This document shows, in pieces, positions 39,547 to 50,730 of a stretch of DNA of 64,000 nt. The first letter of the stretch is position 1; each line of letters opens with the position of its first letter. Made by a program: the position numbers and the translations under genes. Location of the stretch: NCBI RefSeq assembly GCF_000317835.1, contig NC_019793.1:927001-991000 (forward strand). Direction: 5' to 3'. This DNA comes from Deinococcus peraridilitoris DSM 19664 (GTDB taxonomy: Bacteria > Deinococcota > Deinococci > Deinococcales > Deinococcaceae). The notes under the pieces are model-generated. The model saw only the letters and a program-made list of their open reading frames with translations. It was not told the origin of the DNA and ran no database searches.

Positions 39547-40481
39547 GCCCGGCCTTCCCGGCCTTTTCCAACAAGCGAAGGCACGCTCCAGCCTTTCCAG
39601 GGTCCGGGCTCGACGGTTTTGCCGCGCTGCCGCCGCAAGCCGTGCCAGACGGCAGTCATGGTGATCTGCAAGCCTGGCCAGTCCTGATTTTTGAGGCAGA
39701 GACCCGTAAATTTCACCAGCAGCTTGAAAGCCCGGGCGACCGTGACGCTTTTCGGCGCATACCGCTGATCGATTTCAATCAGGTTTCTGATTTCGTAGTA
39801 GCTCTTCCAGGTCAGCGTGGCCTGGGCCTGGTGGTCAAAAGCACGCTGCATTCGCGCCTCCGCAGCGTACGCAATTCTGATGCCCGACAGATGACATTGG
39901 ATGGCGAAGTTCAGATCGTCACAAAGGATAAAAAAACTCTCGTCGGGCAAGCCGGTGCGCAAAAAGACCTCTTTGCGAATCAAGGGTCCCTCGAAGGGAA
40001 TGGTGATGATCTCGCGGACAGCGCCCTTCCGTACACCCCTACGTGGCCTGGTCGGGTGTCGCAGCGGATTGGAGAAGTTGAAGGCTTCCTCGGTCGGAAA
40101 TTCGGTGCCGTCGAGTTGAATGCGAGCCGGCTGCACCACGAGGTAGCCTGTGGCCGCCACGTCCAGCAGGTGTTGGAGGCAGTCGGGCGCCGCAATGATG
40201 TCGTCGTCCATCAGCCAGAGAGACTCGACTGGCAGTGCGCTGGCGTACAGCACTCCAGCCTTGAAGCCTCCCGCACCGCCCAGGTTGGCACCGGTGTTGA
40301 TGATGTGAAGACGGGAATCGGTTTTGGCGGCCGCGTCCAGAAACTCGGTGGTGCCGTCCGAGCTGCCGTTGTTCACGATCACGATGTGATCCAGCGGCAC
40401 ACTTTGACAGGACAGTGCGCTCAGGGCCCGCTTGAGCGTTTCGATGCGGTTGTAGGTGACCATGACGGCCGCGACGTTCAC
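39543..40481 (-). CDS. Glycosyltransferase family 2 (galactofuranosyl/rhamnosyl type)
   Basis: A 312-residue GT-A transferase with VMVTYNRIETLKRAL, IVIVNNGSSDGTTEFL, INTGANLGGAGGFKAGV and LWLMDDDIIAA, the same order as the gene at 28873 in module A, to which it is clearly related. Acidic DDD at about 95 is the metal site. The GTG at 40481 is preferred because a TATAAC box ends 6 nt before it on the minus strand, a leaderless layout; the open frame continues upstream only as antisense to the flippase gene. It starts a run of four overlapping glycosyltransferase genes. Confidence 0.88.
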   Translation of the reverse strand: MNVAAVMVTYNRIETLKRALSALSCQSVPLDHIVIVNNGSSDGTTEFLDAAAKTDSRLHIINTGANLGGAGGFKAGVLYASALPVESLWLMDDDIIAAPDCLQHLLDVAATGYLVVQPARIQLDGTEFPTEEAFNFSNPLRHPTRPRRGVRKGAVREIITIPFEGPLIRKEVFLRTGLPDESFFILCDDLNFAIQCHLSGIRIAYAAEARMQRAFDHQAQATLTWKSYYEIRNLIEIDQRYAPKSVTVARAFKLLVKFTGLCLKNQDWPGLQITMTAVWHGLRRQRGKTVEPGPWKGWSVPSLVGKGREGRA

Positions 40482-40487
40482 CCTACC

Positions 40488-40493
40488 GTTATA
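40488..40493 (-). promoter_or_regulatory. Candidate internal -10 box TATAAC in module B
   Basis: On the minus strand TATAAC ends 6 nt before the GTG at 40481. It would let the four glycosyltransferase genes be expressed apart from the flippase. Confidence 0.5.
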
Positions 40494-40531
40494 GCGGCTT
40501 CGCGAACCAGACGTCACCAACGGCCTTGCCT

Positions 40532-41803
40532 TCAGCCGAATCTGCCGGTCCTGCTCAGGGGCAGCAGGCCGGCACGCGCCAGGTACAGCAGCATGGCCAC
40601 GGCGGCAAAACCTTCCGAAACCACCACGGCGCCGGACATCCCGGTCAGGCCGAAGGCACGAACGAGCAGCACCGCCAGCGCGATGTTGAGCACCCCAGCC
40701 GAAATGATGATGCCGTTGAAGACCCGGTCGAGCCCCAGCGGCAGCATCCACTGCAACCCGAGGACGTTGCTCACCGCCACGAACGGAATCGACAGGCTCA
40801 GAATGCGCAGCGCGTTCACGCTGCGCTCGTAGCCTGGACCGAAGACCACCGGAACGATCAGCGGGGCCAGCATGAACGCGAGGCCGGCACCGAGGCAGCC
40901 GACTGCTGTCATCAACATCAGGCTGCGGGCGGTCAGGTGCCGTGCCCGCGGGCGGTCGCTTTGAATCAGGTGCGTCACCCGCGGAAAGAGCAGCTGCGAA
41001 ACGGGTTGCAACAGGCTTTTGCCCGCGTTGGCCAGTCGTTCGGCATTCACGAAGTTGGCCACGCTGGCCGCCGGCAGGAACAGGCGCAGCACAAACGCAT
41101 TGGCGCTGGTGTAAAGTGCCACGCCACCACGGAACACGAACAGCGTCCAGCCTGCCCGGAGTGCGCCGAGCGCTTCCGGCCAGCGTGGCAGGCGCAAAGG
41201 CACCTCCCGGTACATCCGGCCTGTGTTCCAAGCCACCGCCAGCAGCGAACATACCGCCTGCAGCGCCAGCACCCGGTAGGCATCCTGAGGACCGTGCACG
41301 AAGACGAACACCCCGGCGACCGCCAGCCCTCTGGCTGCCATGTCAAGCGCTGCCGCACGCTGCACACGCTCGACGCCCTGAAAGTACCAGAAGGGACTGA
41401 AGCCTTGTGCGGCGGCAAAGGCCACTCCGCACCAGTAGACGGCGGGCGTTTCCCGCACCACCGGGATGAGCGCGTAGACAATGAGTGCCGCGCCCAGCAT
41501 CAGCAGCAGCAGGATCGCTTTGGCGCCCTGCACGCCCGCGACGATGCGCGCGAGGCGCCGAGGTTCGTCGCGGTGACGCGCGACGTCACGCGTGGCGGAA
41601 AGCTGAAAGCCGTACTCGACCAGCAGCAGCAGCACGAAGCTGAGCGAGGTGATCGCCCCCAGCTGCCCCCAGGCCGCGGGCTGCAGTACCCGGGTGAGGT
41701 ACGGCAGGGACAGCAACGGAAGAAACAAGGTGGCCAGCTGAATTCCGTACAAGGCGGCGAGGTTGCTGAGAAACTGGCTTCCGGGAAGGGGCGGCAGGCG
41801 CAT
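40532..41803 (-). CDS. Wzx-type lipid-linked oligosaccharide flippase, module B
   Basis: A 423-residue MOP-family polysaccharide exporter with about twelve membrane segments. The N-terminus NLAALYGIQLATLFLPLLSLPYLTRVLQPAAWGQL and the central FWYFQGVER motif are typical of Wzx proteins such as RfbX. It should flip the lipid-linked unit started by the transferase at 41847. Strongly GC-rich, unlike the AT-richer Wzx of module A. GGAAG 4 nt before the ATG may serve as ribosome site. Confidence 0.92.
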   Translation of the reverse strand: MRLPPLPGSQFLSNLAALYGIQLATLFLPLLSLPYLTRVLQPAAWGQLGAITSLSFVLLLLVEYGFQLSATRDVARHRDEPRRLARIVAGVQGAKAILLLLMLGAALIVYALIPVVRETPAVYWCGVAFAAAQGFSPFWYFQGVERVQRAAALDMAARGLAVAGVFVFVHGPQDAYRVLALQAVCSLLAVAWNTGRMYREVPLRLPRWPEALGALRAGWTLFVFRGGVALYTSANAFVLRLFLPAASVANFVNAERLANAGKSLLQPVSQLLFPRVTHLIQSDRPRARHLTARSLMLMTAVGCLGAGLAFMLAPLIVPVVFGPGYERSVNALRILSLSIPFVAVSNVLGLQWMLPLGLDRVFNGIIISAGVLNIALAVLLVRAFGLTGMSGAVVVSEGFAAVAMLLYLARAGLLPLSRTGRFG

Positions 41804-41846
41804 CAGGCTTCCAGTATCCTTCCTGTCGGCCCTGCGGGCGCGCGCT

Positions 41847-43295
41847 TCAGTACGCGCCCTTGCCTCGCAGCACCACGCGCACCGTCTGCACCAGGATCAC
41901 GAAATCCAGCCAGGGCGTCCAGTTGGTGATGTAGAAGTTGTCCATCTCGACGCGTTCGTCGTAGGTGGTGTCACTGCGCCCGTTGACCTGCCAGTAGCCG
42001 GTCATGCCCGGACGGACCTGGGTAAACAGCTGGTAGATCTCGCCGTAACGGGCAACTTCGGCCTGCACAATCGGGCGGGGACCGACCAGGCTCATCTCAC
42101 CCAGCATCACGTTGATGAGCTGCGGCAATTCGTCGAGGCTGGTGCGGCGCAGCAGCGCGCCGACCCGCGTGATGCGTGGATCGTCACGCAGTTTGTGCGT
42201 CGCTTCGTACTCGTCGCGCAGTTCCGGACGGGCGGCCAGCAGCTCTCCCAGCTTGTCGTCGGCGTCGCTGTGCATCGTGCGGAACTTGTAGCAGTCGAAG
42301 ATAATTCCACCCCGGCCCAGACGGCGGGCCCGGTAGACCATGGGGCCAGGGCTGTCCAGGCGGATGGCCAGTGCGATCAGCAGCAGTGCGGGAGTCAGGG
42401 CGACCAGAATCAGCGTACCCGCGAGAATATCGATAAAACGCTTGACGAAGCGGGAGCGGAAACTGCGCAGGTTGTTGCGGATCTCGAGGCTGGCGTGTGT
42501 GCCGATGGTCCGCGGAATCAGGGCCTGGTTGGGCACCCCGAAAAAATCGGGGGTGGCCCAGGTGATGGCGTAGGTGCCGCGCACGGCGTTGATGATGTCA
42601 CGCTGCACGCTCGCTCGCGCGCCGGGGATACTGATGATGGCGTGCAGGGCGCGTGGCTGCGTTATGGCCTGTTCGAGGTTGCCCACAATCTGTACGCCGT
42701 ACAGCGTCTGACCGATCAGCTCGGGATTGTCGTCGTACACGGCAACCGGACGCAGGCCGTAGGCGGGATGCTCGATCAGGTGGTGAACGGTCATCGCGCC
42801 CGTCTGCCCACCCCCGATAATGCTGACCGGGCGTCCGAACACACCGAGGCGGATCATCACGTGCCGGGCGAGGTAACGCACGGGAAGCGCCAAAAAGAAC
42901 AGTAACAGCCACAGCAGCCCCAGCCCGATGCGGCTGCGGTCGAAGTCGTGCACGGCGTAGGTGACGGCGAACTGCGCGAACGCGGCCTGAATGGTGCTGA
43001 TGGTGTGAAAACGCAATTCGATGTGCGGGGCGTGCCCGTAGCCGGGATAAAAGCCCTGATGGGCACGCAGCAGCAGCCAGATCGCCAGCCAGACACCGGC
43101 GTAGTCACGGGCCAGCGGTGGATTATCGATGAACGACATCCAGGCGTTGACGAGCAGATAGGTCAGCAGGGCGCTGAAGGCGTCACAGGCGAGGAACACG
43201 ATGCCTTGCGGCAGGGCCTGCAGCGTACGTGAAAAATCCGCAGGCGAGCGTGACGCTGGCGCGGCTGAAGGACGAACATCGGAGAACTCGCTCAT
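41847..43295 (-). CDS. WcaJ/WbaP-type initiating polyprenyl glycosylphosphotransferase
   Basis: A 482-residue protein. N-terminal membrane segments span about residues 25-165, followed by a CoA-binding-like Rossmann region ([33 protein letters not shown], about 175-210). The catalytic sugar-transferase domain starts at about 283 ([16 protein letters not shown]), with KFRTMHSD, the Asp-Glu dyad in [15 protein letters not shown] (about 383) and SLVGPRP. It transfers hexose-1-phosphate, usually glucose or galactose, to undecaprenyl phosphate and so starts the module B glycan. ATG 43295 is used since the frame upstream is not protein-like. The C-terminal domain is homologous to the PGT half of the fusion at 18789. 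Confidence 0.93.
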   Translation of the reverse strand: MSEFSDVRPSAAPASRSPADFSRTLQALPQGIVFLACDAFSALLTYLLVNAWMSFIDNPPLARDYAGVWLAIWLLLRAHQGFYPGYGHAPHIELRFHTISTIQAAFAQFAVTYAVHDFDRSRIGLGLLWLLLFFLALPVRYLARHVMIRLGVFGRPVSIIGGGQTGAMTVHHLIEHPAYGLRPVAVYDDNPELIGQTLYGVQIVGNLEQAITQPRALHAIISIPGARASVQRDIINAVRGTYAITWATPDFFGVPNQALIPRTIGTHASLEIRNNLRSFRSRFVKRFIDILAGTLILVALTPALLLIALAIRLDSPGPMVYRARRLGRGGIIFDCYKFRTMHSDADDKLGELLAARPELRDEYEATHKLRDDPRITRVGALLRRTSLDELPQLINVMLGEMSLVGPRPIVQAEVARYGEIYQLFTQVRPGMTGYWQVNGRSDTTYDERVEMDNFYITNWTPWLDFVILVQTVRVVLRGKGAY

Positions 43296-43413
43296 GGCGG
43301 TACGCAGGTTGGTTGAGCAGGCCAAGAAGCCGCATCTCCCGCAACGGCAATATGCCCTGCAGGCCAGCTCCCTCCCGCCTCCTTCTAACTTACCAAACGA
43401 ACGCGGCACAAAA

Positions 43414-43466
43414 CGGAGTTGGACCCCAGCGCCAGATCCAAAAAATGGTGATGGGGTCCAACTCCG
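43414..43466 (-). terminator. Terminator-like hairpin after manC with a 25-nt loop
   Basis: CGGAGTTGGACCCC and GGGGTCCAACTCCG form a 14-bp perfect stem. Read on the minus strand it lies 45 nt after the manC stop and is followed by GTTTTG. The loop is unusually large for an intrinsic terminator. Confidence 0.55.
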
Positions 43467-43510
43467 TGGCGCCCAGCGAATCCGCCCAGACGCCGGGAAC
43501 GCCTGTGCAC

Positions 43511-44599
43511 TCAAGCGAAGCGTTCGAGTTCCGGGTGTTCCTTGAGCTGCTTGACGACCTGTTTGATGTCCTGGGTTCTGTCCTTGCGCACGACGAGGGT
43601 GACTTCGTGGGTACGCACCACCACCACGTCCTCCAGACCAATCGTGGCAATCAGGTCATCCCCGTTGGTGGTGTACAGAATCGCGCCGCCCGTGTCCAGC
43701 CCCACATGCCGACCCACCGAGACGTTGGCGTCCTCACCGCGCAAGAGCCGCTCCAGGGCGTTCCAGTCTCCCAGGTCATCCCAGCCGAACTCCGCCGGAA
43801 TCACCTGCACGTTGCGCGCGCGCTCCAGAATGGCGTAATCGATGCTGATCTTCTGCAAGGTCGGAAAGACCCGCCGGGCCTGACCGCGTTCGGTCATGGC
43901 GCTGCTGAGGGCCGCGTACAGTTCGGGTTCATAAGCTCGGTAGGCGTCCAGAATCGCCTGCACGGTCCAGATGAACATCCCGCTGTTCCAACTGTACAGT
44001 CCGCTGCGCAAAAAGCCTTCGGCGGTTTCCCGGTCGGGCTTCTCGGCAAAGCGGGACACGGCGAAGAGGGGCAGTGCGGCGTCTTCCAGTTCGGCTTCGA
44101 CGCTGGGGCCCCGTTCGATGTACCCGTAGCCGGTCGACGGAAAGGTGGGCGTGATGCCCAGCGTGACCAGGGAACCGTATTTCTCGGCGGCGCTGCGGGC
44201 ACGGTCGAGGACCCGACCGAAAGCCTGCGGATCCCCGATGCGGTGGTCAGAGGGAAAGACGCCCATCACGCCGTCCGGGTCGATGGCGTTGATGCTGAGG
44301 GCGGCATACAGCACGGCGGGAGCGGTATCACGCGCCACGGGCTCGACGATCAGGTTCTCGGTGGGGAGGTCTTCGAGCTGGTCGAGCACTTGTGAGCGGT
44401 ATTCGCTGCTGGTGACGACGTACAGGGTGTCGTGGCCGTGACCGCTGAGTTGTGAGAGGCGGTCGGCGGTGGCCTGCAACAGGCTGCGCCCGGTTTCGTC
44501 GAGGGTCAGGAACTGCTTGGGTTTGGCACGGCGTGACAGCGGCCAGAAGCGTTCTCCGCTGCCGCCGGCCAGAATCACCGGATAAAATGTCTTTTGCAT
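43511..44599 (-). CDS. manC: Mannose-1-phosphate guanylyltransferase
   Basis: A 362-residue enzyme making GDP-mannose from mannose-1-phosphate and GTP. Signature sequences: [23 protein letters not shown] (about 9-31), [11 protein letters not shown] (about 85), [21 protein letters not shown], and WNSGMFIW. It is the short form without the phosphomannose isomerase domain. ATG 44599 is preceded by GAGGC. It heads module B, so GDP-mannose or a sugar derived from it is probably used by the GT4 enzymes downstream. A hairpin separates it from the WcaJ-like gene. Confidence 0.95.
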   Translation of the reverse strand: MQKTFYPVILAGGSGERFWPLSRRAKPKQFLTLDETGRSLLQATADRLSQLSGHGHDTLYVVTSSEYRSQVLDQLEDLPTENLIVEPVARDTAPAVLYAALSINAIDPDGVMGVFPSDHRIGDPQAFGRVLDRARSAAEKYGSLVTLGITPTFPSTGYGYIERGPSVEAELEDAALPLFAVSRFAEKPDRETAEGFLRSGLYSWNSGMFIWTVQAILDAYRAYEPELYAALSSAMTERGQARRVFPTLQKISIDYAILERARNVQVIPAEFGWDDLGDWNALERLLRGEDANVSVGRHVGLDTGGAILYTTNGDDLIATIGLEDVVVVRTHEVTLVVRKDRTQDIKQVVKQLKEHPELERFA

Positions 44600-44949
44600 C
44601 AATTGCCTCGTTTGGGTCTGCTGGCCCCCGCGCTGTCGAAGGTGCCGAGGTGGGTGAAAGGAGTAACTGACATCCGACCCTGATCAAGCGTGTCAATGTG
44701 CGTCATAAGACCTGCAGCAGGTTGTACTGGCAGGGCGAACCGCTGCCGACGGCACCGGGAATTCTGATTTCCGCTCATCTCAACGCTGGCACCGCAGATA
44801 CAAGATCGAACGGCTGCTGCGGTCCTGGTGCGAGTCCTGACATGGGCCTCCTGGGCCACGGAAAGTGAGCTTTCCGTGCTCTACCTCATCTTAAAAGCTT
44901 TTCAAACGCATGAAAATCCGATGAGTGTTACCGCTTCTCTCACATGAAA
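44600..44949. other. 350-nt intergenic stretch between mqnB and manC
   Basis: No credible open frame. It holds a 9-bp hairpin (44857-44878) and, on the minus strand, a TTGACA (44691-44696) 95 nt upstream of manC without a convincing -10 box. It is likely the promoter region of manC and the 3-prime region of mqnB, and marks the right edge of the glycan island. Confidence 0.5.
44857..44878. terminator. Hairpin downstream of mqnB
   Basis: CACGGAAAG pairs perfectly with CTTTCCGTG around TGAG. It lies 72 nt after the mqnB stop and has no T-run on either side. Confidence 0.4.
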
Positions 44950-45606
44950 TCAGTTTCGCAGGACGGTCTGCAAAGCAACCGTCAGCGACGTGAGCGCTTC
45001 GGAAATACGCCAGGCTGCACGATCCCGAGGCCCGACCGGATTGGACACACTGCGGATTTCCAGCGCCGGCACTCCCAGGCGACGTGCCGCGTGAGCCACG
45101 GCGCTGCCTTCCATACCTTCCACCAAGGCACCCGGGAAACGCCGCTCGAGGATGTCCGCTCCAGAGGCGGTGCCGGTGACCGTATCGACGGTCAGAATCG
45201 GACCAAGCACGGCCCGGGCGTTCACTTCGCCCAAAACGCCCTGTGCACGCCGCGTCCACTCCCGTGCGCCGTCCCAGGCGGGCAGGCGGTTGTGTAATCC
45301 ATCTACGAGCTCGAACCCCAGGGCGGCGAGATCCAGAAACTCCTGACCACCCTCGCCTCCCATGGCCCCCAGCGTCGCGTAGATCATCTCGCTGGAAAAA
45401 GCCACATCGCCGAAAGTCAGGCCGGAAGAGGGATAAGCGCCGCCAATGCCCACGCTCACCACCAGATCCGGACGCTCCTCGCGCACGGCGTCGGCGGTGG
45501 CGAGCGCCGCGTTGACCGCGCCGATCCCGCTGACCCGCACGGAGACTCCCAGACCACGCAAGTGCTGCGCTTCGCCTGGGGTAGCCACCATCAGCAGCGG
45601 GCGCAT
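44950..45606 (-). CDS. mqnB: Futalosine hydrolase
   Basis: A 218-residue nucleosidase of the phosphorylase superfamily, acting in the futalosine route to menaquinone by splitting futalosine to dehypoxanthine futalosine and hypoxanthine. Features: TPGEAQHLRGLG, VGIGGAYPSSGLTFGDVAFSSEMIYATLGA, DTVTGTASGADILERRFPGALVEGMEGSAVAHAARR with the substrate-binding Glu-Gly-Met-Glu, and EIRSVSNPVGPRD at the C-terminus. This separates it from MTA/SAH nucleosidase. The ATG overlaps the pyrE stop by one base (TGATG), so they are co-transcribed although the pathways differ. Confidence 0.9.
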   Translation of the reverse strand: MRPLLMVATPGEAQHLRGLGVSVRVSGIGAVNAALATADAVREERPDLVVSVGIGGAYPSSGLTFGDVAFSSEMIYATLGAMGGEGGQEFLDLAALGFELVDGLHNRLPAWDGAREWTRRAQGVLGEVNARAVLGPILTVDTVTGTASGADILERRFPGALVEGMEGSAVAHAARRLGVPALEIRSVSNPVGPRDRAAWRISEALTSLTVALQTVLRN

Positions 45607-46181
45607 CAAATTTCTTGCAGCGGGCGCTCGGCCAGCCAGTCGGGCAGTTCGCTCGGCGGGTAGGTGTCGAAGTACAGCCGCTCCAGGGCCAACAGGGGGT
45701 GCTCACCCAGTGGGCCGCCGTCTCTGCGCCGGTCGACGATGCAGGCGATGGCCAGCGCGCGACCGCCGCGTTCCTCGGCGGCACGAACGGCCTTGAGGAC
45801 ACTTCCCCCCGTGGTCACCACGTCCTCGACCGCGATGAAGGTTTCGCCTGGGGCAATCACGAAGGCATCGCGGACGGTCATGGCGCCTCGCGTGCCGTCG
45901 GGGCTGTACTCCTTCTCCGCGAACAGTGCTCGGGCGTCCAGGTGGCGGGCCACCTCATATGCCAGCGTCACGCCGCCCATGGCGGGACCGATCACGAAAC
46001 TGGGCGCGAGACCCGCCGCGCGCACCTGTGCAGCCATGGCGCGCCCGATCTTCTCGGCGTGGTGAGGGTATTGCAGCACCGTGGTGGACTGCAGGAACAT
46101 CGGCGAGTGCCGTCCCGAGGCCAGCAGAAAATGACCTTCGTGCAGGGCACCTGTTTCCCGGTAGAGGTCAAGAACGTTCAT
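45606..46181 (-). CDS. pyrE: Orotate phosphoribosyltransferase
   Basis: A 191-residue enzyme of pyrimidine synthesis, joining orotate and PRPP to give OMP. The PRPP loop FIAVEDVVTTGGS is at about 115-127; IGPAMGGVTLAYEVAR and AEKEYSPDGT are also typical. The TAGCTT box on the minus strand (46188-46193) ends 6 nt before the ATG, suggesting a leaderless transcript with mqnB as second gene. Confidence 0.95.
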   Translation of the reverse strand: MNVLDLYRETGALHEGHFLLASGRHSPMFLQSTTVLQYPHHAEKIGRAMAAQVRAAGLAPSFVIGPAMGGVTLAYEVARHLDARALFAEKEYSPDGTRGAMTVRDAFVIAPGETFIAVEDVVTTGGSVLKAVRAAEERGGRALAIACIVDRRRDGGPLGEHPLLALERLYFDTYPPSELPDWLAERPLQEI

Positions 46182-46187
46182 GGCAAG

Positions 46188-46193
46188 AAGCTA
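46188..46193 (-). promoter_or_regulatory. -10 box TAGCTT of pyrE-mqnB
   Basis: The minus-strand TAGCTT ends 6 nt before the pyrE ATG; no ribosome site in between. Confidence 0.5.
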
Positions 46194-46259
46194 TCAGGTC
46201 CCGACCGTTCGTTGGACGCGCGCAGCCCGCGCCGTTCAGTCGAACGCTGGCAGCTCCTC

Positions 46260-46265
46260 TAGACT
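46260..46265 (+). promoter_or_regulatory. -10 box TAGACT of the nitroreductase gene
   Basis: TAGACT ends 6 nt before the ATG at 46272, the leaderless layout. Confidence 0.55.
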
Positions 46266-46271
46266 GACCGC

Positions 46272-47198
46272 ATGACGCCCGAGGACGTGAAGGCATTTTT
46301 CGACGCGCACTGGACGGTGCGCAGGTTCAAAACGTTCGAGCTTCCCCGTGAGCATCTGGACGTTTTGTTGCACGCCGCGCAACGCGCACCGACTGACGCG
46401 ACGGCGCAGATGTACAGCTTCGTGCAGTTGCGTGACCCGGCGTTGCGTGCCCGCATCGGTGAACTGACCGGCAATCCGCACTTCGCGGCCGCCAGCGTGG
46501 CCTTTGTGGTGTGCGCGGACGTGTACCGCCTGCGGCGCGTGCTGGAGGCCCGTGGGTACCCGTACGGCAAGTGGCCGGCAGCCGCCGTGCACTTCTCGAT
46601 CGGGGACGCGGTCATGGCGGCCCAGAACATGCTGATCGCCGCCGAGATGCTGGGCTACCGCGGCTGCTGGATCGGCGGGGTACTGAGCGCGCTGCCCGAG
46701 GTGATGGAGTTGCTCGCCCTGCCCGAACTGGTCTTTCCTTTCGCGGGCCTGGTGGTCGGGGTACCCGACGAGGCGCCCAAAAGCCGCCCGCGTGTGGCCC
46801 GGTCGCTCATTCTTCACGAGGACCGCTACCGTCTGCCCACGGGCGCCGAAATAGAGGGCGCGCTGGCGGACATGGCGCCCATCACTGCCCGGGGCGACTG
46901 GGCGCAGACCCTGGCCGGTTACTTCGCGCTTGGCGGCACCATGGAAGCGCGTGACGTCACTTTGCAGGCCGTCCTGGCCCGTCAGGGTTTTTCGCATGTG
47001 CGGTCTTTTGACGAGGCCTTCGCGCGGGCCGAAACGCTGGGCTTTGCCGACTTGCGCGTTCGTCGGCGCGGTGAGGGCTTCGAGGCCTGGCTCGACCGCG
47101 TGGAAGCCGCGCACCGGGGTGAGGGCAACTCTCCCCTGCAGGCCCTGCTGGAGGCCATCGAGGACGCCTCACAAGCAGCTCACGGTTGGGAAGGTTAA
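46272..47198 (+). CDS. Nitroreductase-family oxidoreductase (NfsA/FRP type)
   Basis: A 308-residue FMN-dependent NAD(P)H oxidoreductase. The start [40 protein letters not shown], then [29 protein letters not shown] and [25 protein letters not shown], show the nitroreductase fold of the NfsA branch. A C-terminal extension of about 90 residues beyond the fold has no recognised motif. It probably reduces quinones, flavins or nitro compounds in the cytoplasm. It diverges from pyrE; both have leaderless-type promoters in a 90-nt spacer. Confidence 0.88.
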   Translation: MTPEDVKAFFDAHWTVRRFKTFELPREHLDVLLHAAQRAPTDATAQMYSFVQLRDPALRARIGELTGNPHFAAASVAFVVCADVYRLRRVLEARGYPYGKWPAAAVHFSIGDAVMAAQNMLIAAEMLGYRGCWIGGVLSALPEVMELLALPELVFPFAGLVVGVPDEAPKSRPRVARSLILHEDRYRLPTGAEIEGALADMAPITARGDWAQTLAGYFALGGTMEARDVTLQAVLARQGFSHVRSFDEAFARAETLGFADLRVRRRGEGFEAWLDRVEAAHRGEGNSPLQALLEAIEDASQAAHGWEG

Positions 47199-47323
47199 TC
47201 TCAGCTCAGCGCACAAACGCGCAAAACGTAGTTGGATTGGGATGTTGTATCGCCGTATTCACATTTCGATCTACACACTTCAAGGGGGAACACCATGCAG
47301 TCAATTCACCTCGGGAGCGGCCA

Positions 47324-48382
47324 GTGAAGGCCGTCATTCCCGCCGCCGGTCTGGGCACGCGTCTGCGCCCGCTGACTTACACCCGCCCCAAGCCCGTGCT
47401 GCGCGTGGCGGGCAAGCCGATCATCCGGCACGCCATCGACAATCTGGTCGCGGCGGGCATTCATGATATCGGCATCGTGGTTTCGGATCTGACCCGTCAG
47501 GACATCATGCAGGCCATCGACGGTCTCTCGGGCGTGAACGTCGAGTACATCGACCAGCGCGAAACGCTGGGCCTCGGGCACGCCGTCAAGATGGCGCGCG
47601 ACTGGATCGCCGGGGACGACTTCTGCGTGTACCTGGGCGACAACCTGTTTCAGAAGGGCGTGCTCGATTACATCGAAATGTTCCAGGCTCAGCGTCCCGA
47701 CGCGCTGATTGCGCTGGTCGAGGTCGCCGATCCCAGCTCGTTCGGGGTGGCGGAGATGAACGGCGACCGCATCATGCGTCTGGTCGAAAAGCCCAAAGTG
47801 CCTCCCAGTAATCTGGCGGTGGCCGGCGTCTACTGCTTTCAGAACAGGATCTTCGACATTCTGGAAACCCTGCAGCCCAGTGCGCGCGGCGAGTATGAAA
47901 TCACCGACGCCATTCAGCAGCTCATCGAGCAGGGCGGCGTGGTGATGGGTCGGCGGGTGGAAGGCTGGTGGAAGGACACCGGGCGTCCGTACGACCTGAT
48001 CGACGCCAACCGGCTGCTGCTCGAAGAACTCGAACCACGCAACGATGGTGAGGTGCACGATTCGCGCATCACCGGACGGGTGGCGATCGGCAGTGGCTCA
48101 ACGGTCACCAACAGCGTGATCGTCGGTCCGGCCCTGATCGGGCGCAACGTGACGCTGGAAAATGCCTATGTGGGTCCCTTCACCTCGATCGGCTCGGGCA
48201 GCACCATCCGTGATTCCGAGGTCGAGCACAGCGTAATCGAGGAAGAGGTCGTGATCGACCACGTCGACACGCGCCTGCAGGACTGCCTGATCGGCCTGCG
48301 GGCGAGCGTGCGCGGCGGGAAGCGTGTGCCGCGCACGCTGTCCTTTACCTTGTCCGACGCGTCCTCGGTGGAGCTTGCCTGA
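47324..48382 (+). CDS. Glucose-1-phosphate thymidylyltransferase-like, long form
   Basis: A 352-residue nucleotidyltransferase. The catalytic domain has [26 protein letters not shown] (about 3-28), YLGDNLF with the metal-binding Asp (about 106), [19 protein letters not shown] and EYEITDAIQ. From about 245 a left-handed beta helix of hexapeptide repeats follows ([23 protein letters not shown]), as in StrD-type RmlA-long proteins. It makes dTDP-glucose or another NDP-hexose for glycans. GTG 47324 has GGGAG 6 nt before it. No rmlB, C or D genes are near, so its sugar fate is unclear; the glycan island 3 kb away is one user. Confidence 0.9.
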   Translation: MKAVIPAAGLGTRLRPLTYTRPKPVLRVAGKPIIRHAIDNLVAAGIHDIGIVVSDLTRQDIMQAIDGLSGVNVEYIDQRETLGLGHAVKMARDWIAGDDFCVYLGDNLFQKGVLDYIEMFQAQRPDALIALVEVADPSSFGVAEMNGDRIMRLVEKPKVPPSNLAVAGVYCFQNRIFDILETLQPSARGEYEITDAIQQLIEQGGVVMGRRVEGWWKDTGRPYDLIDANRLLLEELEPRNDGEVHDSRITGRVAIGSGSTVTNSVIVGPALIGRNVTLENAYVGPFTSIGSGSTIRDSEVEHSVIEEEVVIDHVDTRLQDCLIGLRASVRGGKRVPRTLSFTLSDASSVELA

Positions 48383-48436
48383 TTCAGACAACCCAATTTG
48401 CGTTGCTGGTATTACATTGCTTGAGTCTGGTCATGT

Positions 48437-48442
48437 TAAGAT
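48437..48442 (+). promoter_or_regulatory. -10 box TAAGAT of a small gene
   Basis: TAAGAT ends 6 nt before the ATG at 48449. Confidence 0.5.
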
Positions 48443-48448
48443 TGAGAC

Positions 48449-48694
48449 ATGTCCAATCCGTATGCCGAATGGTTCGAGCGTCTGCGCGCCGAGTATGGTG
48501 ACCAGCTCAGCGCCATGCCGCTGCCGGAAGGTCTGCCCGAGCATTTGCGGGACCTGATGGCGCGCGGCGACGAGGAAGCCATCACCCTGATGATCAAACT
48601 CGCCTGGCAGTTTGGCGCCCAGGTGGGATACGCCTCGGCCGTGCAGCAAACCGGCGGCGCGGCGCTCAAGCCCCGCAGGACCGTTCAGGCCTGA
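48449..48694 (+). CDS. Small hypothetical protein
   Basis: An 81-residue cytoplasmic protein, not recognised. It is largely helical and acidic in the first 45 residues (NPYAEWFERLRAEYGDQL, LPEHLRDLMARGDEEAI), then has a more hydrophobic helix IKLAWQFGAQVGYASAVQ. Real coding is supported by the TAAGAT box 6 nt before the ATG and a terminator directly after the stop, making a compact single-gene unit. Confidence 0.75.
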   Translation: MSNPYAEWFERLRAEYGDQLSAMPLPEGLPEHLRDLMARGDEEAITLMIKLAWQFGAQVGYASAVQQTGGAALKPRRTVQA

Positions 48695-48718
48695 ACCATT
48701 GAAGAAACGCAAAATGGT

Positions 48719-48743
48719 GGCCCCTCGACAGAGGGGCCTTTTT
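48719..48743 (+). terminator. Intrinsic terminator of the small gene
   Basis: GGCCCCTC pairs with GAGGGGCC around GACA and is followed by five T. Confidence 0.92.
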
Positions 48744-48804
48744 GACGCCGGGGCAGGGCTTTATCTACAGCACACAGCGTTCAGAGGGACAGCGTTCATC
48801 GGGA

Positions 48805-50730
<1,926 letters not shown>

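Noticed and set aside
40526..41929. 467-codon plus-strand frame opposite the module B flippase
   Set aside because: Antisense to a membrane protein; product is hydrophilic and repetitive, a typical shadow.
44674..44696. TTGACA as -35 of a manC promoter
   Set aside because: The hexamer 17 nt downstream (ATGTCA) is a poor -10; not enough to call a promoter.
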